This document shows positions 12,908 through 24,958 of a stretch of 36,680 bases of DNA, piece after piece. The notes beneath the pieces were generated by a model. It did not search any database. It was not told where the DNA came from and saw nothing but the letters and a program-made list of their open reading frames with translations. The position numbers and the translations under genes are program-made. The first letter of the stretch is position 1, and every line of letters starts with the position of its first letter. This DNA comes from Suillus spraguei (Eukaryota; Basidiomycota; Agaricomycetes; Boletales; Suillaceae): NCBI GenBank assembly GCA_016800925.1, contig JABCPU010000587.1, positions 1 through 36,680 of the forward strand. The letters are read 5' to 3'.

Positions 12908-13865
12908 TTTTTTGCTGCCCCCAGCGCATTCCGAGGGGGTTCGAAATCAAAAAAGCTGGCATCTGGTGCCAACTCCAAAACTCTTTCGTTTTGAAATCGT
13001 GAGAGTGCGTCGGCAACCAGATTCTCACATCCACTAATGTGCTCTACACGTAAGTCCACGTCATACTCGAGTAGAACATCCATTGCCGAGAGCATGATGG
13101 AATTATAAGGAGGATGCGCACGGAGAGAGTTGAACATCGACACTGTATTTGTGTTATCGGTGTATATGAGCATTCGGGGTGGGACTTCTGTCATGTTAGG
13201 GATTGCGTGAATTGCGGAGCAAACCGCCAATGCTTCAAAGAAAAAGATGGTGTTTTTAGGAGCATCCGCAGGCAAAGATGATTGACCCGCAAAGTTATCA
13301 TGAGGGAACCAGAGACCCATTCCTGCACCAGATGCGTCGGTATAAGCAACCATGACATCATCAGATGATGGATCAAAATCCAAAGATTTGTAAAACATGA
13401 GCCCAGGTAAATGTTCCATATGATCAGCCATCCAAGTGAGTTCGCAAATGATAGGATTGTTGACATGAAGGCGTGCGCGTGGTTGAATTTTCCCGCGAAT
13501 CTTCTCATACACAGCCGAAAGTCCTGGTTTGAGCAAAGGGAAAATATTGAAACTCCATTCGCACCATCCGGCAAGCTGTTGATATTCGCGAAGCGTCCAA
13601 CGATAGGTTTTACAGGCAAAGTCACGTAGATGCTTGATCAACTCATTCTTTTTGTGCCTCGGCAAAGTAGCAGACATAGCGTTAGGGTCGACGTCGAAAC
13701 CAATAATGGTCAGAGTTGAACCAAAGAGTTGTTTGGGACGATCATGAGGGATTCCGAGCTCGTCCCAGAGTTGTAACAGACGAGTCTGTTTCTCAGGGTA
13801 GTCAGTTTGATAAGGCGGATAGTACAACATACGCTCTGCTAGCTCAAATGAAAAAGAGTCGTCCA
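12904..13865 (-). pseudogene. RT C-terminal part and RNase H of the DIRS-like element
   Basis: This half starts at the second part of the RT active site: after removal of the insertion it contributes DDSFSFELAERM. It continues through thumb-like sequence (LLQLWDELGIP, LFGSTLTIIGFDVDP) to an RNase H domain with acidic residues in AYTDASGAGMGLW, an E in FFFEALAVCSAI, D in MLIYTDNTNTVSMFN, and HISGCENLVADALSRF at the end. The frame itself is clean, but it is separated from the N-terminal half by 11.1 kb, so no full RT can be made from this locus. Confidence 0.85.
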
Positions 13866-13894
13866 CATCAGGAAAACCTCCCATGTAAACTTAG
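13866..13894 (+). repeat. Left terminal inverted repeat of the Plavaka element
   Basis: 29 bp beginning CATCAGGAAAACCTCCC and ending AAACTTAG. Its reverse complement is found at 24959-24988 with one additional base in the C run (CCCTCCC instead of CCTCCC). The preceding CA (13864-13865) is the target-site duplication. Confidence 0.9.
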
Positions 13895-14277
13895 ACAAAG
13901 CTGCTCACATTTGATCTTTTTTAGCGCAATTAACGCAAACTAGACATATTAGACGAACTAAGCACCCTAGCCAGACTTTATTGCTGATTTTCAATTAGCC
14001 ATACCTTACTGCAATTAGAACAATTTGACTGTCCTTGTAGATGACTAGGAAAGGCTTTACATGCCCTAGGAAACACTGATAGGAAGACTTTCACACTTCG
14101 AATACACGAAAAAATTAATATGATTAAACTCGGGTATCAGGCTACAGCAGCGGTAAAGTACGATCTAAACAAGGAAAACATAGTGAATGGTGAGATATAG
14201 CAAGCAGCGAGGTATCAAGGATTATAGGATACATTGAATTCCTGCAAAATACGGCATGTCAGTGAGATATTGATATT
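13895..14277. other. Left subterminal non-coding part of the Plavaka element
   Basis: About 380 bp between the terminal repeat and the stop codon of the DUF6532 gene. It is AT-rich with no gene; it should contain the DUF6532 3' UTR and transposase-binding sites. I did not identify a clear repeated motif. Confidence 0.4.
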
Positions 14278-17200
14278 CTACTCATCGTCCATGCCATCGA
14301 GGTCCAAGAGTGCATCAGGAAATTCACACATTCCTTGACGTGCCCTTATGCGGACTTATTTACACTTAACTGCCTTGGTGAAATTGAATCTACTTGTCCA
14401 AAATTTCAATGTGAATGAATTCAGAAAAAAAAAGTTGAGATATATTTAGTGCTGCCGAAGTCCGGTTCGGTTAGGTTCATCACCCTATATCTGCGAACCC
14501 CGAACTCGACCAGTGGTCAGGTTCAAGCAAGATGGGCGAACCCTGGACCGGACGCCTTCGAACGCATTCGCAAGGGTTCAGTTCAGGTTCAGAACACGTT
14601 CGAACCCTCGAACCGTTGATTTAATTAGCAAAAAAAATCAAAACGAAAATGACATGTACAATACGAATAGCTACTAGAACTCTTCATTGACATCGACGCG
14701 GTTATCATAAGGAGCGGCGAATTCAGCCTGGGCTGTTGCGGAGATGTGACCTTGGCGGTATGCGCTCTTGAGCAATTGAAGAGCCTCGAATGTTGTTGGC
14801 TTCAAACAGCTGCGACGCACGGTCCCAGTAACACCGCCGCTCGAAAATGCTCTCTCAGACGCAACAGCTGATCCCTGAATGGCGAGGTAGTCCTTTGCAA
14901 TGCGGGAAATAGTTGGGTATTGTATAGAATGGTGCTTTAAAGTTTTTTGAATCATGTCAGTACGAAAGCAATACAAATAAAATAATGAGACGTACACCCC
15001 ACCAAGCCACCACATTGTTGACGTCCTCAAGCGGTGCATCTAGATAGTCCTCGAGTTCTTGACGAGGCCTTCGTGTGGTTGCGTCATTCACGACACGCGA
15101 TTTGACAGAGCTTCGCATCCAATTATGGCCATACGAGCCTTGGCGAGCAAGCGAGGGAGGTGCAGTAACAGACGGCTCTGCAGGAGCCTGCGAGGGAGTA
15201 CTACTGCGATGATACATATCAAACTATGTAAGATTAGTATACAATTGACAGAAATGAGTGATGAGCGACGTACCGTGCTCTCGAGGCATTGCATGCCTTG
15301 TTTGAAAAAATGAGCGGTCCATTTGTCTTTTGCGTACGCGACCTTGTAGTTGGGGTCCAGCGCTACACCAACAAGGTCAATGATGTTCAAAGGCATTAGA
15401 ATAGATACGAGATACATACCGAGACAAATGAAATATACATCTGTGTCGTCAGTCTTACTATACCACTTGCGGAGATTAGTGACACCAGCTTCAATGGCCG
15501 TTGAGAAACGGGCAAATTTTGACGCGTTCGCCATGTTTTGCAAAGTGTCTTGAAGACATTCAAGCACTGGAATGGTTCTCCATACGGTTGGTTCACGTGT
15601 GGCAGAGAAGCTCTGTTGAGCATCTGCCGGCTCCTTGGTGTGCGGTGTGCAGCACATAAGCATAATTGCAGAAGGTAGAGAGAAATGACTTACCTGGAGG
15701 ACTTCACGGATCAACTCCAACTCTGCCCACTCATGTGCTGAAAGCCTGAAATCCGCGTATGATTTTCCCTTCAGATTTGGGACCTCGTTGCTGTCATCAG
15801 CGAGCTGGATGAATCTGTTTACTCCCTAATAATCAAGTCAGTAATGTGTTCATGTAGTCGGTAGTAGACAACTTACTTTGCGCAATTTAAAAAAACGCTC
15901 CAACATATTAAAAAGAGATGCCCAACGTGTGCAGACCCATTTCAAAAGCTCCAATGGGGGCTCGTTCACCTCCTTGCAGCACTTTTGAAGGAAGACACGA
16001 GCTTGAGGAGACTTCCGGACCTAAACAAAGGTCTCGTGTCAGTACTATACAATAGCAGATAGATCATTAAAGAGCTTACCTGTGCTACAAATGCAAGCGC
16101 CTTGCCAATAGTGTCACCAACGTCAAATTCAACACTTTCCTCGCCATCCTCATCCTCGTCTTCAGCTTGAGCTGCCTTCTTGTGCAAGATGCTTGCCGGT
16201 GTAGGAGCCACTTCTTCAACGAAGTGTTTTGCAACTAAGTGGAGTGCGTGCTCCATACAACTGAATATTCATCAGTAATCTCAACTTCAGTACTTAATGA
16301 ACGAACTTACCGTACTCGATGCTCAATTGGTTTCCACTCCACTCCGAAAGGGTCAATAGAGGTCGCGACCATCTCAATGGCAGTATCGTTATTTGATGCG
16401 TTATCAGCCGTGAACCACCCGAGCTTCGTGCGGATGTTGTATTTGTTGATGTTCTCGATCAAAATCTTCCCGATGTTCGCGCCGCTGTGATTGCCGTGAA
16501 TGGGTGCGAATGCGAGCTGCTCCACCTTGAGTTCCCACTCATGAGGGTTTTCGGCTGGAGAATCTATGTAATGCGCTGTAATTGACAGAAAAGGGTGACC
16601 AGGAAAAGACGTCCAAGAGTCGAATGTCATGGAAATTTTGCTATCGACACGGCTGAGCTTCTCTTTCATGCGCTCGACTGCCAGCTTTGCACGTTCGAGT
16701 ATTTCATCCCGAGTTTTGGTACGGTGGGGAATGTCTCGGTCTGAAAGTGATGGCCGGAGATATTGAAGTAGGCGGCGGAAGGGTCCTTTATCTACAAGTT
16801 GAAAGGCCTATAATGTCGTATGAGTGTCTTAAAATATATCAAAAATGAGAGTCGCTCACCTCATCTTTGGCAACAATGAGTTCGACAATATAATCCATGA
16901 GTCCAGCCTTTGTGAATGCAGGAATCTTGGGAGTAAGTGAGGTGTCCAAGGTAGCCTGCGGCACGTCTGCTTTGCAGTTACGAGGGATTGCACGATCGTG
17001 CATCGTGAGACCCCGTTGTTCACAGCGGTCCTTGTAGATAGGGTAATGGCACTTGGGATTCCGTGCAATGTGCGTGCGTCAAGTCGAAATACCCCCCTTA
17101 AAAAAGCACTGGTGAAGCGGAACATTGTTAGCCTTGCATACCTCACACCACCACCCATTTTCACACTCCTGGGTGTGGGGGTTAACACGATCTTTCTCGA

Positions 17201-20200
17201 AAGTAAAGATCGTGGTCAAATCGGCACTGCGTTCGACCTTCTTGAGGGATTTACGGTCTTCACGATCCTGGTCACCAAGCTTCTTCGTCTTTTGGTAAGC
17301 TTCCTCGTTCTCGTTCTCATCGTCTTCCTCATCATCTGTAAAATCCTCAAGTGGAGGGGCTTCTTCTTCGGCGTTGTATTCATCACTGTCGTTGTCGTCA
17401 CGCTCTTCATTCCTGGTGCGCATGAGTGCTTTCTTGGGTGCAGGGGCAGGAGGTCCTACAGCTGACCGTTTGGCTGGGATACTGCTGGCAGTCTCCCGGA
17501 TCTTCTCTGTAGGCTTGACAGCGCGGCCTGAACAACGAATGAATGAATTGAGAGTGCCTTTGGATGGAGGAGGGGGAGGGAGGATGGTAGTGTCATCATC
17601 TGGGTCGTGTATCCACTCCATCTCTTCAGCGCTTTTCAACGAACCGTCAGGATGACGGGCTGGTGCAGACGACTCGAACATAGTTACAGCAGGGAGTGCA
17701 AATGTTGAACCTATACCACAAGTGAATATATATATCTCAAACTAAATAAAAAAATGTTGCGCACCTTCAAGTTCCAAAATGACAATCCATTGCGCAAACT
17801 TGGTGGAAAACCCAGGAATCACCACAGTAGTAGGTATATTCTGAATGAAAAAACATTAGAAGTTAGCAACTTATCAAACATGAGAGACGGTGAACATAGT
17901 ACCGGTGCTTCGAGTTGTTGCATAGCTGAAAAAAGTACCCTTGTTGCTTGTGCAATGTGGGGAATGCTACTGTCAAAAGAAGAGAAGGAACAGAAGTTGG
18001 TGAGCGCACTACTTAAACTGACAGGAAGCCTCACGAAAAACACGCAGCTGGAATTGTGCACATGGTGCAGGTTCGGACCGGTTCGGACGCATCCGAACCG
18101 GTCCGCATTTTTCAGTGACGACATCGAACCCCGAACCTGTTAGGGGTTCCGGTCCAGGAGAGAGACCAAACCTGTGACCGAACCACTGGTCCAGTCTGGA
18201 TGGGTTCAGGTTCGAACCATGGTTCGGGACCGGACTGCAGCAGCACTAGATATATTAATATACATGTTTTATTGTATTTCGCACTCAAAAAATATAAGAT
18301 ATGCCAGGTGAATGATGTGAGAGAGAGCAAACAAGTTTTGAGATAAGTGAGTTAAGCTGATTAAGCATGTTAAGGAATGTGTGAATTTCCTGATGTGCTA
18401 GATCAGTGTCTTTGTCATAGACACCAATTGTGTCACGACGGAAACCTCTGCAAGTAGCAGTAAGTCAGAAATGTGTACACCAACTTGGATGCAGACTTAC
18501 TGAACCTCCTCGTAGATATCGGCCATCATTTTATGAAACTTGACGGGAGCGGTCCTTCGGATTTTCTCCAACAACGCCACGTGGTAGGTATAGATGTCAC
18601 AGAATTGGTTGCCTGTGAACTTGAAGTCATCACCTGCCTTGTTCTTCTTTGCAATAAGAGTAGCGTGAATATGACAACAAATAAGATTATGAGAAGATAA
18701 GTGCGAACATGAACTTACAGCTGTGCTGACTATTGCTACCATGGGGATGGGAACCTCCGGCCGACTGGCCTTGTTCTTCGCAATGTCAACGAAGCGTTGC
18801 GCAAACTGCGAACCAATAGACTTCGCGTTTTTGAAGAATACCTTGTATAGAGTGTCGACAACAGGCTGCCCTTGGTATGGTTTCTGTCGTTTTGGTGAAG
18901 GAAGACCCTCTGCCTTGATGTGAGGTGTCAGTGCAATGTCAAATTCTCGCTCGAAAAAAAACTAACATCAAATATCTGCGGAAAAATATAGGAATGACTC
19001 GCAAGGAGACGGTCAATGATGGCATCGCAGTTATGACTGAGTCGGAAGTATCCTGGGGCACATTTACATTTATAGGCAACATCCTTGATATCAGTGCGAA
19101 ACAGGCTCGCACGAGCATCGATCTACAGCATGTGTCAATATTAAACCATGATAAGACAGATCACTTACTAGATTGGTGAGTGCCGACAAATACTCATCAT
19201 CAACATACATCCGTTTCTCAATCGGCACTGTCTTGTGGTGCTTTGCAGCCTGCAACAGGATTTCATGCGCATAGGAGTTCTTGGCCACAAGTTCAGGGTA
19301 TCCATGCTTGAAAGCAATGTATGCTTTGACCTTGAGGATGCCGTGTTGAATCACCTTGCGAAGATCCACATTCTGGTCTGTAAGTTGAACTGACCCAGTC
19401 TTTGTGTAAACAAGATTAGCCATGGGGTCAGCATGCGAAGACTCGGACATGGAGGGCTCAGGTTTGATATCGAAAACAGAATCTTTGTCTTCTTCATCTT
19501 CTTCAACTACAGAGGAGCACTTGTTGCTTTTGCTGACACGTTTGAGAGGTTGCGGTCCAAAGGATGACCCCGTCATTGGAGAGTCCCACATGGGGACCTG
19601 TTGAGTAAATTTTGGAAGTTTAGTAGAGTCAGAATCAAAATATAAGTTTCAAACTTACTTCGGCAGCATATTTCTTCTCTTTCGCACTTGAAGACTTGAA
19701 TTGAGAGCCCCATACAGGTGGTGGAGGTGTCGGTGACTGGGATGGGTCGTTTCGAGGTCTGCCGGACGTGCTCTTCACAGGCTTTCCCTGCTGTGCATTG
19801 GCAATTGCAGGAACCTTGAAGGTCACACAGATTACTTATGTAAGCTAGTAGTGTGGAAAACTCACCTCTCCAAACAGTGCTTCTGCAATGCTCTCAACTG
19901 GCTCTGAATCTGAGTCCGACTCTTCAATATCGGTAATTCTATCAGAGGCACTCTGCTTGCTGGCATCGTCTGAATCAATATCCGACTGTTCAATGAAGAC
20001 ACGAGCTACAACTTTCAATCATTAGTAAGACCGTCTGTCCCATGGGAACATGCAATGCTGACCTTTCTTCTTTGACCACTGAGGTTGGCTAACCTCGACG
20101 TTGTCCTCAGAGTCTGAAGCGAGAGGTGGTGGCCGCTCTAATCTTTCTGTAAGCAAGTTTGCCTTTGTGGGCACTGACTCGGATACTTACTGCTGCTTTT

Positions 20201-20494
20201 GCTGTTTTCAGTTCTGAGGAGAGGCGCTGGTGTCCTTGCTTTTGTCGCATCACCTGCATTTATCATAGTGAGTCATTGTAACATGTGAGCTAGTAATACT
20301 GACTTACTTTTACTAACTGGCTTGGCTCGGACCCGTTTTGGAATAGGTGCGATATCGTCAATGGGTGAGCATTCACGCTTGCGTGTCTGCTTTTTTTGAA
20401 GTGCTCCCCACACTGCCGCTTGTGAGTGTGAATTTGTATGATGACATGGTGCTTACCTGGATTTTCTAGAGCCTGGTCTTTTGCTTTGTGTCAT
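14278..20494 (-). CDS. DUF6532-domain protein, last exon split by MITE and hAT
   Basis: The gene begins at ATG 20494 (MTQSKRPGSRKS) and runs through many small exons on the minus strand. The N-terminal third is low-complexity and charged with basic patches (QKKQTRKRE, PIPKRVRAKP), likely nuclear. The DUF6532 domain follows: ILKVKAYIAFKHGYPELVA with NSYAHEILLQAA (19160-19360), IDARASLFRTDIKDVAYKCK (19000-19130), KPYQGQPVVDTLYKVFF and PIPMVAIVSTA (18720-18900), and GDDFKFTGNQFCDIY with KFHKMMADIYEEVQ (18497-18650). The final exon (from 18446) reads GFRRDTIGVYDKDTDLA up to the MITE; the remaining LLDLDGMDDE and stop lie beyond it at 14278-14310. Removing the MITE and one TG restores the frame exactly. 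No frame break was seen in the domain. The function of DUF6532 is not known; its place inside a two-gene transposon suggests a transposition role or cargo. Confidence 0.75.
14456..14640. repeat. hAT left subterminal repeat cluster (GGTTCG/CGAACC)
   Basis: Multiple copies of GGTTCG, CGAACC and variants (GTTCAGG, GAACCC) are packed in both orientations just inside the left end. A matching cluster lies at 18066-18235 inside the right end. Such subterminal hexamer clusters are known transposase binding sites of hAT elements. Confidence 0.7.
14674..17681 (-). pseudogene. hAT transposase with BED finger, multi-exon, one in-frame stop
   Basis: Starts at ATG 17681 with a long acidic, low-complexity N-terminus, then a BED-type zinc finger (WWCEVCKANNVPLHQCFFKG, later RTHIARNPKCHYPIY). 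The catalytic core follows in separate exons: MTFDSWTSFPGHPFLSITAH, LGWFTADNASNNDTAIEM, CMEHALHLVAKHF, and further exons at 15966-16256, 15470-15720 and 15090-15400. It ends in the hAT C-terminal dimerisation region, YPTISRIAKDYLAIQGSAVA through SERAFSSGG (14674-14930). A TGA at 17079-17081 interrupts the BED finger between KGGIST and RTHIARNP. Without readthrough or sequence error the protein would be truncated. Introns are about 50 bp and GT-AG. Confidence 0.85.
18066..18240. repeat. hAT right subterminal repeat cluster
   Basis: GGTTCGGACCGG, CCGAACCGG, GAACCCCGAACC and related units recur in both orientations, mirroring the left cluster at 14456-14640. They sit between the transposase start and the right terminus at 18248. 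Confidence 0.7.
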
Positions 20495-21641
20495 ACTTGA
20501 ACCAAGTGAGTTTTAAGCATGTTGTCATGAATTTTGCACTTACACCGTGGATGCACAGGCGTGTCCATTGAAGGCAAGACGAGGTTGGAAGGAGTGAAAA
20601 ATAAGAAGGAATGAATGTGAGAGTGTGTTTCTGCTACGGAAAGACCGCTTCAAAAGGTGAGTGAGTGTTTTTTTTCGTTTGAGTCAGCCACTCAATTTGA
20701 AACAGTCTGCCTATTATACCATAACGCTGAGTGCTGAGCCAGGGTTGACCTTTCCCTGTCTGGCTTAGTCCGCTATTTGGTGAGTTTTTGTCAAAAAACT
20801 TAAACACAGCCTTACAAAGTGCTAGTGCACACACTCGTTTTCTCCTTGGTAACGTTCCTGTCATCGGGAACATTCTTATTGGTGGCCAGATAATCGGATG
20901 AAAGGTGTTTCCTCCATTTACCGACTACCAAGAAGCATTCTCTTCCCCACTACCACCCTCTATGTTCAGTACATTCAAGTACTATGGTGCTCCCTTCATT
21001 TACAAACTATCGAGACACTTTCCCATCACCGCCCTCTATGTTTAGCACGTTCTACTACTTTTCCTCCAGGCTGATAATGGGTCCGTTGGCTGGGCACAGC
21101 ATTCCTCCATTACGAACTATCGTGCTTTACTCCCCATTACCACCCTCTTTGTTTAGCATGTTTCATTTACTTTTCCCCCTGGTCCCATCACCCAGGCTAA
21201 TCGGATGCAGGTCATTTTGTCCATTTATCATGAAGCAGCCTCCTCTCCATTGCCACCCTCTGTCTGACTCGGACGTGTTCAACTACTGCGCTTCAACTAC
21301 TGCACCTGGCGAAAGTCATTTACCTGCGCTGGCATGCTCGGACATGTTCAACTACTGCACTTGGCGAAAGTCATTTACCTGTGCTGGCATGCTCCAGACA
21401 TAATTAATGAGTTGCTTCCATTGCTGCAAGATTTGGATTTGCCAATACTGCGCATATGGCATCCTGTCATCACTTACCCAATTTTTTTTACTTCGGTAGA
21501 GCCTCGCCTTTGACATGCTGGTGACACCACCTCTCTTTTCTGGCCGTCAGAATTGTGATTCACTTGTACTGTTGGGAGACGCGTTGTGAGTGATTTTCAG
21601 ACACCCAGTGTTCAATTTTTTTCATAAAATTAATACAGAGC
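20495..21641. promoter_or_regulatory. Shared region between divergent DUF6532 and transposase genes
   Basis: Both genes of the Plavaka element are transcribed away from this 1.1-kb stretch, so it should hold both promoters. It contains four degenerate copies of a unit around CCATTACCACCCTCTATGTT (starting near 20946, 21022, 21133 and 21247) and a tandem duplication at 21279-21401. Repeated units in an internal promoter could bind an element-encoded protein. No coding frame in it resembles a known protein. Confidence 0.5.
21279..21401 (+). repeat. Tandem duplication of about 60 bp
   Basis: The phrase TTCAACTACTGCAC(C/T)TGGCG followed by AAAGTCATTTACCTG(C/T)GCT and GGCATGCTC occurs twice in direct orientation with a few substitutions. 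Part of the unit (TTCAACTACTGC) occurs a third time at the left. Confidence 0.7.
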
Positions 21642-24600
21642 ATGCCTCAAATAACATGTCCTGCCTGTGATAAACAACTTGTGTCAATCACAGGTTATAG
21701 CCAGCATCTCGCAAAGACTACCAATCCTGACTGTCACGCCCTATACCTTTCCTCGCGGCAATTTGCTCCAGACCCACCAAATGAAGGAGATATAGATGCT
21801 CCTGATCCAGATCATGCCATGTTCGAAGGTGATTTTTTTGGAACATACGCTGAGGACGAGCTTGCATGGCCAGGCTCAGATGACGAGGAGCATTTGGACG
21901 AAGACAACTTAGGGTATGACATTGGCCCGGGTGATCACAATGAATGGGAACCTCCTGCCACAGTACCAGTGCCTCCGAGTCCTGCCACTTCTGCGCATGG
22001 TGAACATCATGACATTGATGGTCATGATGATTGGGAACCTCCTGTAGCGCCTGTGTCTGCGCACAATGACGCCTTCCACCCACCTACTGCAGATCAAGGC
22101 CAAGATGCTCAGCATATGGCACAACAGCGACTTCACGAACACGAACAGGCACCCACAATTGTCTGGTACCCTGATATACGAGCCGGACAACCTGTTGATG
22201 TCGTCAAGCAGCCAAGCAATGCAACCTACCATGCACAGCTTGATGACTTGAGCGCAGACAATATTTATGCTCTGTTTGCCTCAAAGCTTGATTGGGATAT
22301 GGCTCTTGGGCAAAATTACGAGGTTCAAGCTCAACAGCGTTCTCAGAACTTGTCTCGATCGAGGGTGTAAGTCTGTGCTTCTGTCGAGCGCAAGGATAAT
22401 CTAATCATGACACCTCCAGCTTAGCGAAAAGCTTGGTCTTTCCTTCAAGAATACGTGAGAGTTGAACAAGATAATTGACAACGAACTTCCAGGCCATCCA
22501 AAATTCACACGCAAACAGATTGTTGTCGCCAATGAAGCATTTGATGTCTACTTTCGCGATATCATTGAATGTATCAAGGCTCTTTTCAGTGATCCAAATT
22601 TTGCTGACTTTCTCGTCTTCGCTCCTGAACGTCACTATGCCGACAAAGATGAGACGATTCGTTTATATCATGAGATGCATACCAGAAAATGGTGGTGGAA
22701 TAGTCAGGTTCGTATTATCTATCTTTTGAGACCTTCGATGTACAAATTCTAACACTGTGTTCTCTAGAAACATCTAGACCGTGAGCGCCCAGGTGCTACA
22801 ATAATTTGGTCATTATCTCATCAGACAAGACTCAAGTAACAATGTTTCGCAACAAGTCAGCATACCCCATCTACATGATGATTGGAAATATCCCAAAGGA
22901 CATTCGTCAGAAACCATCACACCACACACATGTCCTCCTTGCATATCTTCCAACTACTCGCCTTGATCATGTCACCAACAAAGCCGCTGCCGATGGATGC
23001 TCACCAATTTGTATCATGCTTGTGTGGGCCGTGTACTTGCTCCACTCGCAGCTGCTGGCATCAATGGCATCAACATGCAATGTGGTGATGGAACAGTGCA
23101 TTGAGGCCATCCCTTGTTCACATGTTTCACGGGAGACTATCCAGAGCAAGTTTTAGCTACTGGAATCAAGACAACTCAGTGTCCGAAGTGTGACATTCCC
23201 CCTGACGAGCTTGGTTTAGCAACTGGTATTGCAAACTGGCAACCACGAGACCTGGGCGCGGTACTTGATGCACTTTGTGCTCTTGATGAAGGCGGATTGG
23301 CCTTTGTTCGGGCATGTGTGAACGCTGGCATTAAGCCAATTGTCCACCCATTCTGGGAGGGACTCCCCTTCGTCAATATATTTGAATCTGTAACTCCTGA
23401 TGTTCTGCATCAACTATACCAAGGGCTCATAAAGCACCTCCTCGCCTGGCTTTCTGATGCATGTGGCAGTGCAGAGATAGATGCACAATGTCAACGCCTT
23501 CCCCCAAATCACCATATCCGAATATTTACAAAGGGTATCACTACTCTTTCGCGCGTGAGCGGTACAGAACACAATCAAATTTGCTGTTTCTTGCTCAGCA
23601 TCATCATCGACACCAGTCTACCTCATAACATGTCCTCCGCTCGACTCCTCCATGCCATTCGTGGTCTGCTAGACTTTTTATACCTCGCTCAGTACCCATC
23701 TCACACCTCCGAGACACTGGTCTTACTCAATGAGGCACTCGACCTTTTCCACAACAACAAGGACATCTTTATCGACCTCGGCATTCAGAATTTGTTCAAT
23801 TTGCCAAAGCTCCACTTCACAGCTCACTACGCTCATATGATTTGAATGTTCGGCACTACGGACAACTACAATACTGAATACACTGAATGTCTTCACATTG
23901 ATCTCGCAAAAGATGCTTATCATTCTACGAATCACAAGAACGAGTTTGCTCAGATGACGACTTGGCTTGAACGGAGGGAGAAAGTTTTTCGTCATGAAAA
24001 ATACATTCAGTGGAGACTTATTGGTAACACTGCACGTCCACATCAGCCACGTCCCCCAAAATGACATTTCGTCGTACTCAAACGATGACAAAGCATCCTA
24101 CAGTCAAGGCAGTCACCACAGACAGGGTTGTGAATGAATATGGCACCACGCACTTTAATGAATCTCTCGCACGTTATGTTGCCAAAGTCACACTTCCTGC
24201 CAACACTACCGTTACAGCCAGGCAGCTCGAAGATCGAGCAGCCGATATCCACATCCCATTTCGAACACTACCAGTCTTTCACAAGGTGAAATGGCTCTCG
24301 GCTGATGTTCATGGTCATGACGATTCTCCAGTCACTGTTGATAGTGTCCATGCACGTCCTGGACGGTCAGGAACATTTGCGTCCGACAGTGTTGCACCAC
24401 GATTTGATACTGTGTTTGTTAATGATGGTACAGGTGGTTCACTCGGCACCAAAGGTAAGTGTTCTGAATCGTTCTATTGACTGGTACTCAGTAGCTAGTA
24501 CTATTCAACAGGGTATCGAATTGCGCAAGTCCATGTTATATTTTCGATCCCTCCCAAAGCCGTCCTGAAACTTTTCCCATCCACATTCCAGCCCCCTCAA

Positions 24601-24864
24601 CATCTCGCATATGTTGAATGGTTCTCTCCCTTCCGCATACCTAACCGAGATCATGGCTTGCACAAGGTTTCGTGCATCATCAAAAACGGAGAATGTATGG
24701 CCAGCATTATACCAATCAGCAACATTCATTGTAGCGCGCATTTGATTCCGCATTTCGGACCTGTGGCTCCTCGTGAATGGACCTCTTCCAATGTTCTTGA
24801 CAAGTGTTCATCATTTTATGTAAATACATACATAGATCGATATAGTTTTGTTACACTGCGCTAG
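21642..24864 (+). pseudogene. Plavaka-type (CACTA/CMC) transposase, decayed
   Basis: Starts at ATG 21642 with a C2HC zinc finger (CPACDKQL...H...C), an acidic linker, then the Plavaka core. Recognised blocks are IIDNELPGHPKFTRKQ (22460-22520), ECIKALFSDPNFADFLVFAP and ERHYADKDETIRLYHEMHT, VIISSDKTQVTMF (22810), LLAYLPTTRLDHVTNKAA, FTGDYPEQVLATG with CPKCDIPPDELG (23130-23220), GIKPIVHPFWEGLPFVNIFE, TPDVLHQLYQGLIKHLL, TTLSRVSGTEHNQICCFLL, and FGTTDNYNTEYTECLHIDLA (23850-23900). The C-terminal part resumes after intron 24453-24511 and ends at 24862-24864. In-frame TGA stops lie at 22456-22458, 23102-23104 and 23843-23845, and one-base frame breaks near 22812, 22990 and 24058. It cannot make a functional transposase as it stands. 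The transposase would cut and rejoin the element ends by DDE chemistry. Confidence 0.85.
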
Positions 24865-24958
24865 GTTGCCAATGATTATCGTTAGCCTGCACTGCGCTAT
24901 CGCTCTTAGAGCCAGCTACTTCAAATTTTGACAGCTGTCAAAAAAGTCTCTAATTTAT

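Larger units (their letters stand above)
14447..18248 (-). mobile_element. hAT-superfamily DNA transposon
   Basis: 3802 bp with ends TAGTGCTGC...GCAGCACTA and an 8-bp target duplication GATATATT at 14439-14446 and 18249-18256. The 8-bp duplication, the short imperfect inverted ends and the dimerisation domain of the encoded transposase identify hAT. It inserted into MITE copy 1; the sequence with one GATATATT removed equals the uninterrupted MITE copy at 26592-26864. Confidence 0.92.
14313..18395. mobile_element. MITE copy 1, interrupted by hAT
   Basis: The two halves (14313-14446 and 18257-18395; 273 bp together) form one non-coding element with terminal inverted repeats of 24 bp beginning CATCAGGAAATTCACACATT. 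It is flanked by TG at 14311-14312 and 18396-18397. It lies in the last exon of DUF6532. Apart from the hAT insertion it matches copy 2 (26592-26864) at every position I compared except one (C versus T near 14339). Confidence 0.9.

Noticed and set aside
16998..17465. Plus-strand gene with hydrophobic segment
   Set aside because: It is antisense to the acidic N-terminus and BED region of the hAT transposase; the apparent helix comes from complement of acidic codons.
20946..21401. CRISPR-like or minisatellite array
   Set aside because: Units are degenerate, unequal in spacing and few; the genome is eukaryotic. They are better read as promoter repeats or decayed duplications.
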